Notes under the pieces: generated by a model | What the model was told of the DNA's origin: nothing | The model's input: only the letters and a program-made list of their open reading frames with translations | The model's database searches: none | Translations under genes and position numbers: made by a program | NCBI GenBank assembly: GCA_018378255.1 | Contig: JAGZXV010000003.1 | Span: 10,252-74,251 of the forward strand | DNA: 64,000 nucleotides | Source of the DNA: Clostridiaceae bacterium | GTDB lineage: Bacteria; Bacillota; Clostridia; Lachnospirales; Lachnospiraceae | Reading direction: 5' to 3' | Part shown: positions 51,674 to 60,018 of the stretch, one piece after another | How positions within the stretch are numbered: the first letter of the stretch is position 1 | Layout: each line of letters opens with the position of its first letter

Positions 51674-51738
51674 AAGACAGACAGTTTATAGTATCCTTAA
51701 AACATGAACAATTAACATGGCAAAAAGGAGAGATAAAT

Positions 51739-52056
51739 ATGTCTGTTTTTTCTGTAACAAGGGAGAATTTTAATAAAGAAGTTTTAAATTCCAGGGAGCC
51801 GGTGCTTCTTGATTTCTGGGCGGGATGGTGCATGCCCTGTAAAATGCTTTCGCCTTTGATTGATAAAGTGGCCAGTGAAAACCCGTCAATTAAAGTCGGA
51901 AAAGTCAATGTGGAAGAGGAACGGGAGCTGGCGGAACAGTTTCAGATCATGGGCATACCGGCCCTTATACTGATGAAGGATGGCAGACAGGTTTCCGGAT
52001 CAGTAGGTCTGCAGCCCAAATCCAGGATTGAAAAGATGATTAAAGAGTACATTTAG
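51739..52056 (+). CDS. trxA: Thioredoxin
   Basis: 105 residues, standard thioredoxin length and fold. The active site is 'LLDFWAGWCMPCKMLSPLID', with Cys31-Met-Pro-Cys34 instead of the usual CGPC. The cis-Pro loop 'IMGIPALILMKDG' is present. It reduces protein disulfides; the reductase is probably encoded elsewhere or is the flavoprotein next door. AAAAAGGAGAG precedes it. Candidate Crp site 2 lies upstream. Confidence 0.93.
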   Translation: MSVFSVTRENFNKEVLNSREPVLLDFWAGWCMPCKMLSPLIDKVASENPSIKVGKVNVEEERELAEQFQIMGIPALILMKDGRQVSGSVGLQPKSRIEKMIKEYI

Positions 52057-52072
52057 AGAAGGAGGAACTAGT

Positions 52073-53770
52073 ATGAGAGTATTGATTGTCGGCGGTGTAG
52101 CCGGCGGAGCGACGGCAGCGGCCCGTCTCCGCCGTTTGGATGAGTCAGCGGAGATCATTGTATTTGAAAGAGGCGGATATGTCTCTTATGCAAACTGTGG
52201 TCTGCCCTATTATATTGGCGGAGTGATTGAAGAGAAGAAGAAACTGACCCTTCAGACGCCGGACAGCTTCTGGAACCGTTTCCGTGTGGAAGTCCGTGTA
52301 AAGAATGAAGTGACGGACATTGATCCGGCGGCGAAGACAGTGACGGTAAAGCGTTTGGAAGACGGAAGTGTGTATACGGAACCGTATGACAAACTGATTC
52401 TTTCTCCGGGAGCGAAAGCCATAGTTCCTCCATTTCCCGGTATTGAAAACAATAAAATTTTCACTCTCCGGACCGTGGAGGACACCTACCGGATCAGGGA
52501 ATACATTGAGGAACATAAACCCGGCCGGGCAGTTGTGGTGGGAGGCGGATTTATCGGCATTGAGATGGCTGAAAACCTGATCCACTGGGGCATTGATACC
52601 ACCCTTTTACAGCGGGAAAACCAGATTATGCTGCCTTTTGATTATGATATGGCATGTGAAATGCACTCTTATCTGAGGGGCAAAGGCATGGATCTGAGGG
52701 TGAATGCGGAGGTGAACGGATTTTCAGAGGAACGTGGGAAAGTGGTAACCCACTTGAAAAAGGGAGATGCAATAGAAGCGGATTTTGTGATCCTGGCAAT
52801 TGGCGTCACTCCTGATACGAAGCTGGCTGAAAAAGCCGGCCTGGAACTGGGAATCAGGGGCGCTGTCCGGGTGAATGAATTCATGCAGACCTCCGATCCC
52901 GATATCTATGCGGCCGGTGACGCGGTGGAAGTGAAAAACTTTGTGACCGGAGAGCGGACGTTGGTTTCACTGGCAGGCCCGGCCAACAAACAGGGGCGTA
53001 TCGCCGCGGACAATATCTGCGGGCGGCACAGCACATTTAAGGGATCACAGGGATCTTCCGTATTGAAGATGTTTGATATGACCGCAGCTTCTACAGGAAT
53101 TAATGAGAAGACCGCCAAAGAATCGGGTATTTCCTATGACAAAGTGGTGACTTATTCCGTTTCCCATGCTGCTTATTATCCGGGAGCCACCAACATGACG
53201 GTAAAAACTCTGTTTTCACCGGAAGACGGCAGGATTTTAGGCGCTCAGATCGTAGGATTTGAAGGCGTTGATAAGCGGCTGGATGTGATGGCAGCGGCAA
53301 TCCGTGCCGGTATGACGGCAGAAGACTTGACGGAGCTTGATTTATCCTATGCGCCTCCTTATTCATCGGCAAAAGATCCTGTGAACATGGCCGGTTACGT
53401 GATTGAAAATATTATGACGGGCAATGTAAAGCAGTACCACTGGCACGATGTGGAACGGCTTATAGGTGACGATTCCCTCATCCTCCTGGACGTGAGAAAT
53501 GTCAATGAATATGAAAAAGGACACATTCCCGGAACGGTAAATATTCCGCTGGATGAACTGAGAGAGCGTATGAAAGAGCTGGATCAGGCGAAAGATATCT
53601 ATGTAAACTGTCACAGCGGTCTCAGAAGCTATATCGCATGCAGGATTTTAACTGCTGGCGGGTTCAACTGTTATAATTTATCAGGCGGATTCCGCTTTTA
53701 TGAATGTATGCTCAATGACCGTGTCTACGATGAAAGCCCGGTTCATCCGTGCGGAATTAAGATTTCCTGA
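52073..53770 (+). CDS. cdr: CoA-disulfide reductase with C-terminal rhodanese domain
   Basis: 565 residues. FAD domain: 'RVLIVGGVAGGATAAARLRR'. The single redox Cys is in 'GYVSYANCGLPYYIGG' (about residue 43), as in CoA-disulfide reductases and NADH oxidases. NAD domain: 'RAVVVGGGFIGIEMAENL'. Dimerisation domain follows to ~450. The rhodanese domain (about 455-560) ends with 'YVNCHSGLRSYIACRIL', whose Cys could carry persulfide. Such fusions reduce CoA disulfide, CoA persulfide or polysulfide. Directly after trxA (17 bases), the pair fits thiol or sulfur homeostasis. Confidence 0.9.
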   Translation: MRVLIVGGVAGGATAAARLRRLDESAEIIVFERGGYVSYANCGLPYYIGGVIEEKKKLTLQTPDSFWNRFRVEVRVKNEVTDIDPAAKTVTVKRLEDGSVYTEPYDKLILSPGAKAIVPPFPGIENNKIFTLRTVEDTYRIREYIEEHKPGRAVVVGGGFIGIEMAENLIHWGIDTTLLQRENQIMLPFDYDMACEMHSYLRGKGMDLRVNAEVNGFSEERGKVVTHLKKGDAIEADFVILAIGVTPDTKLAEKAGLELGIRGAVRVNEFMQTSDPDIYAAGDAVEVKNFVTGERTLVSLAGPANKQGRIAADNICGRHSTFKGSQGSSVLKMFDMTAASTGINEKTAKESGISYDKVVTYSVSHAAYYPGATNMTVKTLFSPEDGRILGAQIVGFEGVDKRLDVMAAAIRAGMTAEDLTELDLSYAPPYSSAKDPVNMAGYVIENIMTGNVKQYHWHDVERLIGDDSLILLDVRNVNEYEKGHIPGTVNIPLDELRERMKELDQAKDIYVNCHSGLRSYIACRILTAGGFNCYNLSGGFRFYECMLNDRVYDESPVHPCGIKIS

Positions 53771-53867
53771 GAGGATACTCAGCGCAGCAGGTTTGCTGAT
53801 TTCAGGTGCCGGCGACTGCATATAACAATGAATCTGCCGGATAATTTTGCGGAATAACAGATATGGA

Positions 53868-53896
53868 TTGAAAAAAACTGTGAAACATCGTAGAAT
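53868..53896 (+). promoter_or_regulatory. Promoter of the second nagA
   Basis: TTGAAA (53868-53873), 17 bases, TAGAAT (53891-53896), 60 bases before ATG 53957. Confidence 0.65.
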
Positions 53897-53956
53897 AGAG
53901 GACGAAGACAGTTAAAAAAATATCAAGCCGTTTATTCGGCAGAATTGAGGGATAAT

Positions 53957-55096
53957 ATGGTGATACAAAGTAAAAGAGTCTGGATTGCCGGACAGTTTCT
54001 GGACGCCCAGTTAGAGATCAGGGATGGAAAAATTGAAGCAGTTTATCCATATGATTCTCACCAGGCTGACAGAGATTACGGAGAGGACCGGATTGTGCCC
54101 GGTTTTATCGATGTTCATACACATGGAGCTTATGGCTATGATACCAATGACGGAACGGAAGAAGGGCTCAGGGACTGGATGAAGCGGATTCCCTGTGAAG
54201 GCGTGACCTCCCTCCTCCCGACGACAGTAACCCAGATGCCGGATGTGCTCACCGCTGCGGTCTCTAATGTGGCAAAGGTGGTAAAAGACGGTTATGAGGG
54301 AGCAGAGATTCTGGGAATCCATTTTGAAGGGCCATATCTGGATATGAAATATAAAGGCGCCCAGCCGCCGGAAGCTATAGCCAAACCGGCAGTGGAACAG
54401 TTCCAGATGTATCAGGAAGCGGCAGGCGGGCTGATCAAATACATCACTCTCGCCCCGGAACAGGACGAGAACTTCGAATTGACAAAATACTGCAGCAGCC
54501 ATAGAGTAGTTGTGAGCATGGGACACTCGGCGGCTAACTACAGACAGGCGCTGATGGGAATCGCTCATGGAGCCACATCCATGACCCATGTTTATAATGG
54601 CATGACGCCATATCATCACAGGGATCCGGGGCTTGTGGGAACCGCATTCAGGGTGCGCGATATCTACGGGGAAGTGATCTGCGACGGCTGCCACAGCAGC
54701 GTGGCTGCCCTCAACAACTTCTTCACCGCCAAAGGCAGGGATTTCGGGATTATGGTCAGCGACTCCCTGAGAGCAAAACACTGCCCACCAGGCGGCAAAT
54801 ACCAGTTAGGAGGCCATGATATCGAGATACGGGAAAATGGCCTGGCTTATCTGAAGGGTACAGAAACGATTGCAGGAAGCACCCTTTTCATGAACCGGGG
54901 GCTGAAGATTTTGGTGGAAGAGGCTATGGTGCCCTTTGACACCGCTTTAAATTCCTGTACCATCAACCCGGCCAGATGTCTGGGCGTGGATGACAGAAAA
55001 GGTAAAATTGTGGCCGGCTATGATGCGGATTTGGTGGTTCTGGACAGGGATTATGAGGTGGTTCAGACGTATTGCAGAGGCAAAGAGATGGTTTAG
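53957..55096 (+). CDS. nagA: N-acetylglucosamine-6-phosphate deacetylase, second copy
   Basis: 379 residues from ATG 53957 (GAGGGAT before it; a TTG four codons up is part of the ribosome site). Features: 'VPGFIDVHTHGAYGYDTNDG', 'LGIHFEGPYLDMKYKGAQPP', 'VVSMGHSAANYRQA', 'TSMTHVYNGMTPYHHRDPG', 'IMVSDSLRAKHCPPGG'. It is closer to the classical Firmicute NagA pattern than the copy at 41650. It stands alone with its own promoter, so it is probably the housekeeping copy for amino-sugar recycling. Confidence 0.9.
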   Translation: MVIQSKRVWIAGQFLDAQLEIRDGKIEAVYPYDSHQADRDYGEDRIVPGFIDVHTHGAYGYDTNDGTEEGLRDWMKRIPCEGVTSLLPTTVTQMPDVLTAAVSNVAKVVKDGYEGAEILGIHFEGPYLDMKYKGAQPPEAIAKPAVEQFQMYQEAAGGLIKYITLAPEQDENFELTKYCSSHRVVVSMGHSAANYRQALMGIAHGATSMTHVYNGMTPYHHRDPGLVGTAFRVRDIYGEVICDGCHSSVAALNNFFTAKGRDFGIMVSDSLRAKHCPPGGKYQLGGHDIEIRENGLAYLKGTETIAGSTLFMNRGLKILVEEAMVPFDTALNSCTINPARCLGVDDRKGKIVAGYDADLVVLDRDYEVVQTYCRGKEMV

Positions 55097-55159
55097 ATGA
55101 TAGTGGAGTGACCCGAGCGGTCATATGAAGGAGTAATCATATAGAAGTGTAACTAATGG

Positions 55160-55221
55160 AAGAGCCGGTTAATGGATGAATGCAGAAGACAATTCTGCAG
55201 CTCATCCATTAACCGGCTCTT
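55160..55221. terminator. Long bidirectional terminator hairpin
   Basis: AAGAGCCGGTTAATGGATGA (55160-55179) pairs perfectly with 55202-55221 over 20 bp. The loop holds a second perfect stem TGCAGAA/TTCTGCA (55181-55187 and 55193-55199). It separates the convergent nagA and histidine kinase genes. Confidence 0.75.
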
Positions 55222-55260
55222 ATCCGTACCGTTTCTCCATTTTGGAATGGAACCATATTT

Positions 55261-56667
55261 TTATAAATTAGTCGAACGCGGAAGTGTGAAGATAAATTCT
55301 GTTCCCACGCCTTCCGTACTGATCACGTCAATATTCTCTCCATGGGCCTGGACGATTTCTTTTACGATTGAAAGCCCAAGACCGGTTCCTTTTTTATCCT
55401 TGCCTCTGGACAGGTCGGATTTATAAAAGCGTTCCCAGATCTTTTTAATGCTGTCTTTGGGGATGCCGATTCCGGTGTCTTTAACGGAGATAAATGCCTT
55501 TTCATATTTGGTGGACGTCTGGATATAGATGACGGAATTATGATGGCTGAACTTTATCGCGTTGTCGATCAGGTTATATAATACCTGCTGGATCTTTCCC
55601 AAGTCTGCATACACCATCTGGATGCTGTCGGAGAAAGTCAGGTCTATGACCAGATTCTTGGCATCACAGGTGCCCTCAAAAGAAGCTGCCACATCTTTAA
55701 TAACCCGGTTGATATCGAAATTGGTCCGGGACAGGTAACCTTTGCTGTCCAAAGAGTTCAAAGTCAGCAGTCCCTGGGTCAGTTTGGTAAGGCGGGAAGT
55801 TTCGGAAAGCACCAGATGAAGGTATTTGTCATACATCTCAGGCGGAATGGTTCCGTCCAGAATCGCTTCCAGATACCCCTTGATGGAGGTCAGCGGAGAG
55901 CGGAAGTCGTGGGAAACATTGGCGATAAAGGTGCGCTGGTATTCTTCCCCCTTATTGAGCTCGTCCGACATGTAATCCAGGGTTGCGGCCAGATATCCCA
56001 TCTCATCCTGGGTATCCAGCTTGATCTTGTAATCCAGGTTGCCCGCTGCATATTCATTGGCCGCTGCGGTGATCTTTTTCAATGGAAAGTACACGGTTTT
56101 TGTGAATACCAGAAGGATGATTAATGAGAGGGCGAACACGACACCTGAAGTGATATACAAAATGTTCAGGATTCCATTCTGTGCGTCCAGGATCTGGCTG
56201 ATGGGCAGGTGAATGATCACATATCCATGGGTGGTGTAATTGCCTGTAATGGGAGCGGATACACTCAACACCTCGTATGGAAAAGAACCATAGTAATTTC
56301 CGATGCCGTAGGACTTATTGCCGGTCAGAGTCGGGTCAAACCCCTCCACCACCTTGCCGATGCGGCTGGAATGGTTGCTGTCCACCGTGATTGTGCCTTT
56401 CCGGTCCACAACCCAGATTTCCGATTTCAGAAACGTGGAGACGGCCTGAAGCTGCGGATAAGCGCTCACAAGGTCGATATTCTGCCCCTTATACATGGCG
56501 CTGTACGATGAAGCGATCAGATTTGCTTCATCGTACAGTGCCTCTGCTTTTTCATCGATCAGATAATGATAGGTGACTCTGGATGAAAATGTAGCAATCA
56601 TTATAAATCCCAAAAGGCCAAACACAAGATAGCCTATAATAAATTTGGAATAAAGGGAATGGGTCAT
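55261..56667 (-). CDS. Sensor histidine kinase, OmpR-partner type
   Basis: 468 residues. Membrane segments about 8-28 ('FIIGYLVFGLLGFIMIATFS') and 170-190 ('ILYITSGVVFALSLIILLVF') flank an extracellular sensor domain; HAMP follows, then 'FIANVSHDFRSPLTSIKGYL' with the phospho-His. ATPase motifs are 'NLIDNAIKFSH' and 'VKDTGIGIPKDSI', and GTGLGLSI. The start overlaps the response regulator stop by 4 bases. The stimulus is not known. Confidence 0.93.
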   Translation of the reverse strand: MTHSLYSKFIIGYLVFGLLGFIMIATFSSRVTYHYLIDEKAEALYDEANLIASSYSAMYKGQNIDLVSAYPQLQAVSTFLKSEIWVVDRKGTITVDSNHSSRIGKVVEGFDPTLTGNKSYGIGNYYGSFPYEVLSVSAPITGNYTTHGYVIIHLPISQILDAQNGILNILYITSGVVFALSLIILLVFTKTVYFPLKKITAAANEYAAGNLDYKIKLDTQDEMGYLAATLDYMSDELNKGEEYQRTFIANVSHDFRSPLTSIKGYLEAILDGTIPPEMYDKYLHLVLSETSRLTKLTQGLLTLNSLDSKGYLSRTNFDINRVIKDVAASFEGTCDAKNLVIDLTFSDSIQMVYADLGKIQQVLYNLIDNAIKFSHHNSVIYIQTSTKYEKAFISVKDTGIGIPKDSIKKIWERFYKSDLSRGKDKKGTGLGLSIVKEIVQAHGENIDVISTEGVGTEFIFTLPRSTNL

Positions 56668-57374
56668 CGTTTCACCTCGAATTTATAACCGATGCCCCAA
56701 ACCGTAGTGAGGGCCCAGCTTTCGTGATCCTTGATCTTTTCCCGGAGCCGTTTAATGTGAACGTCCACCGTTCTGGTGTCTCCGATATATTCATATCCCC
56801 AAATGTGATCCAGAAGCTGTTCCCTTGTGAATACCTGATTGGGTGAGGAGGCCAGAAAATATAAAAGTTCCAGTTCCTTAGGAGGCATTTCAATGGAGTG
56901 CCCCATATAAATAACCGAGTAATTGGTCAGGTTTACAATCAGGTCGGGATATTCCACATAGTCCCCCTTTTGCTCTGTCTGAGGCGCGGCCGGGGCGGGA
57001 GCGGCCTGATATCTTCTCAGCACAGCTTTTACCCGGGCTACCAGTTCCTTTGAGTCAAATGGTTTCATCATATAGTCGTCAGCGCCCAGTTCCAGACCTA
57101 AAACCTTATCGAAAATCTCCCCTTTTGCGGAAAGCATGATGATGGGAACCTGGGAGGAAGCTCTCAGTTCCCGGCAGACCTGATACCCGTCAATTCCCGG
57201 AAGCATGAGATCCAGAAGCACGATATTAGGCTTAAAATCCGGAAATACATGGAGCGCCTCTTCTCCGTCATATACAATCTTGGTTTCGTAGCATTCCTTC
57301 ATTAAATAGAGGGAAATCAGTTCTGCGATATTCGCATCGTCGTCAACAATTAATACCCGTTGTTTTTCTGCCAT
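56664..57374 (-). CDS. OmpR/PhoB-family response regulator
   Basis: 236 residues. Receiver: 'RVLIVDDDANIAELISLYLM' and the phospho-Asp in 'NIVLLDLMLPGIDGYQV'. Linker with an Ala/Pro-rich stretch ('AAPAPAAPQTEQKG'), then the winged helix with 'LELLYFLASSPNQVFTREQL', 'GDTRTVDVHIKRLREKI' and 'VWGIGYKFEVKR'. A GGAGGATC ribosome site lies upstream. It is followed by its kinase. It lies 14 bases downstream of mutS2 on the same strand and could be transcribed with it. Confidence 0.94.
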   Translation of the reverse strand: MAEKQRVLIVDDDANIAELISLYLMKECYETKIVYDGEEALHVFPDFKPNIVLLDLMLPGIDGYQVCRELRASSQVPIIMLSAKGEIFDKVLGLELGADDYMMKPFDSKELVARVKAVLRRYQAAPAPAAPQTEQKGDYVEYPDLIVNLTNYSVIYMGHSIEMPPKELELLYFLASSPNQVFTREQLLDHIWGYEYIGDTRTVDVHIKRLREKIKDHESWALTTVWGIGYKFEVKR

Positions 57375-57388
57375 TACGATCCTCCTGT

Positions 57389-59788
57389 TTATTTAAAGGT
57401 AACGATAGTTACCCCGGTGTCCCCTTCTCCAAATTCCCCAAGACGGAATTCCTTTACGTATTTCAGTTTTTTCAAATGTTTATGGACGCCGGCTTTCAGG
57501 GCGCCTGTGCCGCGTCCGTGTACTACACGCACCTGGGGAAGGTGGGCCAGGTAAGCGTCGTCCAGATATTTATCCAGTTCCGGTATGGCCTCATCCACAG
57601 TTTTTCCGATGAGATTGATCTCCGGGGAAATGTTTGCGGATTTGGACATCTTGATCTTGCCGCTGCCGCCCATGCCTTTTTTGCCGCCTAAACCGCCGGG
57701 AACCGACGGCCCGGTGATCGTAGCTTCTTCGATCACTTCCAGATCCTTTAAATTGACCTGGGAACGGAGGATTCCCATCTGCACGAACAGGTTGCCTTTG
57801 GCATCCGGAAGCGTGCTGACAGTCCCTTTTAAATTCATGGTGAGAACGCGGACGCTGTCGCCGATTTTTAAACTCTTGGCATTGACCGCCTTTTTCGGAT
57901 TGGGGGCATTCTTAACTGCCAGTTCTTTGTCCACGGAATTCAGTTTATCGCGGAGTTTTCTGCGTTCCTCTTCCAGTTCTTTGTTGTAGCCTGACTGGGA
58001 AGCCAGTTTGTTGACCCTGCGGATCACCTGGTCGGCAGTTTCCTTTGCCTCCCGCAGAATGCGCTGGGCCTCTTCGTTGGCATTGCGGATCAGTGTGTCC
58101 TTCCGCTCATCCAGCCGTTCTTCCTTCTGTTCCAGCCGTGATTTCAGCCGTGTAATCTCTTCCTTATAGGACTGGATCTGTTCACGCTCTTTTTCAATAG
58201 TGACCCGGCTCTCTTCCAGGCTGGCTAACAGGTCTTCGAAGGTTTCGTCCTCCGCTTCAATGTGGCCCTTGGCATCTTCGATGATGTAATCCGGCAGTCC
58301 CAATTTTTTGGAAATGGCAAATGCATTGCTCTTGCCCGGGATGCCGATCAGCAGCCGGTAAGTGGGGCGCAGCGTTTCCACGTTGAACTCACAGCAGGCA
58401 TTTTCCACGCCGGCGGTGGTCAGGGCGAATACTTTTAATTCACTGTAATGGGTAGTTGCCATGGTGCGGCACTGCATGTTGTGCAGGAACGACAGGATGG
58501 CGATAGCGAGCGCCGCGCCTTCCGTCGGGTCGGTTCCTGCCCCCAATTCATCAAACAGGCAGAGGGAGCGGCTGTCCGCTTTGCCCAGGATATCCACAAT
58601 ATTGGTCATGTGTGAGGAAAAGGTACTGAGGCTTTGTTCAATGCTCTGCTCATCCCCAATATCCGCGAACACTTCGTCAAATACAGCCAGCTCCGATCCG
58701 TCAAATGCCGGAATCTGGAGCCCTGCCTGCCCCATCAGGGTAAACAGTCCCACAGTCTTTAATGAAACCGTTTTACCGCCTGTGTTCGGACCGGTTACGA
58801 TCAGCAGATCAAAGTCCCGCCCAAGATGAATGTTGATGGGAACCACTTTCTGCGGATCTAAAAGCGGATGGCGTCCGTCCTTAATATTGATATAGCCTTT
58901 GTTGTTAAATACCGGCGCGCTGCATTTAAAATGTCTGGACAACGCCGCCTTTGCAAAAATAAAGTCCAGTTTAGCCAGAAGCTGCAGGTTTAACCCCAAT
59001 TCCTCCGTATAAGGGGCCAGTTGGACGCTTAATTCTGCTAAAACGGCCTCGATCTCCTTCTGCTCCTGGATTTCCAGTTCCCGGAGTTCGTTGTTCAGCT
59101 TAATAATCGCCATGGGCTCGATAAACAGGGTGGAACCGGTGGAAGACTGGTCATGAACCATGCCTGCAACCTGATTTTTGTATTCCGCTTTGACCGGAAG
59201 ACAATACCGTCCGTCTCTCATGGTGATAACCGGATCCATCAGATAATTCCTGTTGGAATTGAGAATGGAATTCAATTGGGTATGAACCCGGTCATTGATC
59301 ACTTTCATGGAACGGCGCACGTGGCGCAGTCCGGGACTGGCGTCATCGCTCACTTCATCTTCAGAAATGATGCAGCGCTTGATCTCCGTATTGACCGGAG
59401 TGAGGGGTTCCAAAGAACGGAACATCTCTTCTAGGGAATCGTCCGGAAATTCGTCTGATTCTTCATGGCGTCCGTAATTCTTGGCCCTGGCCGAGATGGT
59501 TAACAGGGAACTGATGGAAAGCAGTTCCACAATTCCCAGGGAACTTCCGATCTCCAGCCTTTTTAAAGAATCCCTGATATCTCTGACCCCGCTGAAGGAA
59601 ATGCTTCCTTTCTGGCGGATTCGGGTTACAGCATCGCTGGTTTCTGTTTGTGTTTGTATAATTTCATCCAGATCGGAAGACGGCACCAGGTTTTTGCAGA
59701 GTTCCTGCCCCGGCTGGGTGGTGGCGTATTCCGTCAACTGGCTGATAATCTTATGGTATTCCAATGTTTTTAATGCTTTTAAATTCAT
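57389..59788 (-). CDS. mutS2: MutS2 (Smr-domain MutS homologue)
   Basis: 799 residues from ATG at 59788, the usual MutS2 start (MNLKALKTLEYHKI) with AAAGGT before it; the open frame extends 12 codons further. Core and lever regions lead to the ATPase: Walker A 'VTGPNTGGKTVSLKTVGL', Walker B region 'LCLFDELGAGTDPTEGAALA'. A long coiled coil (about 510-630) follows, then a KOW-like region. The C-terminal Smr nuclease domain has 'VRVVHGRGTGALKAGVHKHL'. In Bacillus MutS2 rescues collided ribosomes, and in other species it limits recombination. No lesion seen. Confidence 0.95.
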   Translation of the reverse strand: MNLKALKTLEYHKIISQLTEYATTQPGQELCKNLVPSSDLDEIIQTQTETSDAVTRIRQKGSISFSGVRDIRDSLKRLEIGSSLGIVELLSISSLLTISARAKNYGRHEESDEFPDDSLEEMFRSLEPLTPVNTEIKRCIISEDEVSDDASPGLRHVRRSMKVINDRVHTQLNSILNSNRNYLMDPVITMRDGRYCLPVKAEYKNQVAGMVHDQSSTGSTLFIEPMAIIKLNNELRELEIQEQKEIEAVLAELSVQLAPYTEELGLNLQLLAKLDFIFAKAALSRHFKCSAPVFNNKGYINIKDGRHPLLDPQKVVPINIHLGRDFDLLIVTGPNTGGKTVSLKTVGLFTLMGQAGLQIPAFDGSELAVFDEVFADIGDEQSIEQSLSTFSSHMTNIVDILGKADSRSLCLFDELGAGTDPTEGAALAIAILSFLHNMQCRTMATTHYSELKVFALTTAGVENACCEFNVETLRPTYRLLIGIPGKSNAFAISKKLGLPDYIIEDAKGHIEAEDETFEDLLASLEESRVTIEKEREQIQSYKEEITRLKSRLEQKEERLDERKDTLIRNANEEAQRILREAKETADQVIRRVNKLASQSGYNKELEEERRKLRDKLNSVDKELAVKNAPNPKKAVNAKSLKIGDSVRVLTMNLKGTVSTLPDAKGNLFVQMGILRSQVNLKDLEVIEEATITGPSVPGGLGGKKGMGGSGKIKMSKSANISPEINLIGKTVDEAIPELDKYLDDAYLAHLPQVRVVHGRGTGALKAGVHKHLKKLKYVKEFRLGEFGEGDTGVTIVTFK

Positions 59789-59957
59789 AGATACATACCT
59801 TTCATCGTAGATAAATAAGGTCATGGTGCTGCTGTGGGATATGGGAATATTATGGAAATACTGTAAAATGGGGGGATTTGGAGAGAAAATCCCCTTTGCA
59901 CAAGCATAATATCCTGTCGATATTATACCATAAAAACTTTGATTTACTATCTTTTTC

Positions 59958-59986
59958 TTGCATAAATGGGAGAACCATCTTATAAT
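59958..59986 (+). promoter_or_regulatory. Promoter of the HtrA-like gene
   Basis: TTGCAT (59958-59963), 17 bases, perfect TATAAT (59981-59986), 33 bases before ATG 60019. Confidence 0.75.
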
Positions 59987-60018
59987 AGATGTAGCTATTT
60001 TTTGAAGTGGAGGTTGCT

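Noticed and set aside
54011..54781. 256-codon minus-strand frame inside the second nagA
   Set aside because: nagA has all metal-site motifs; the antisense frame has no family signal and no start context.
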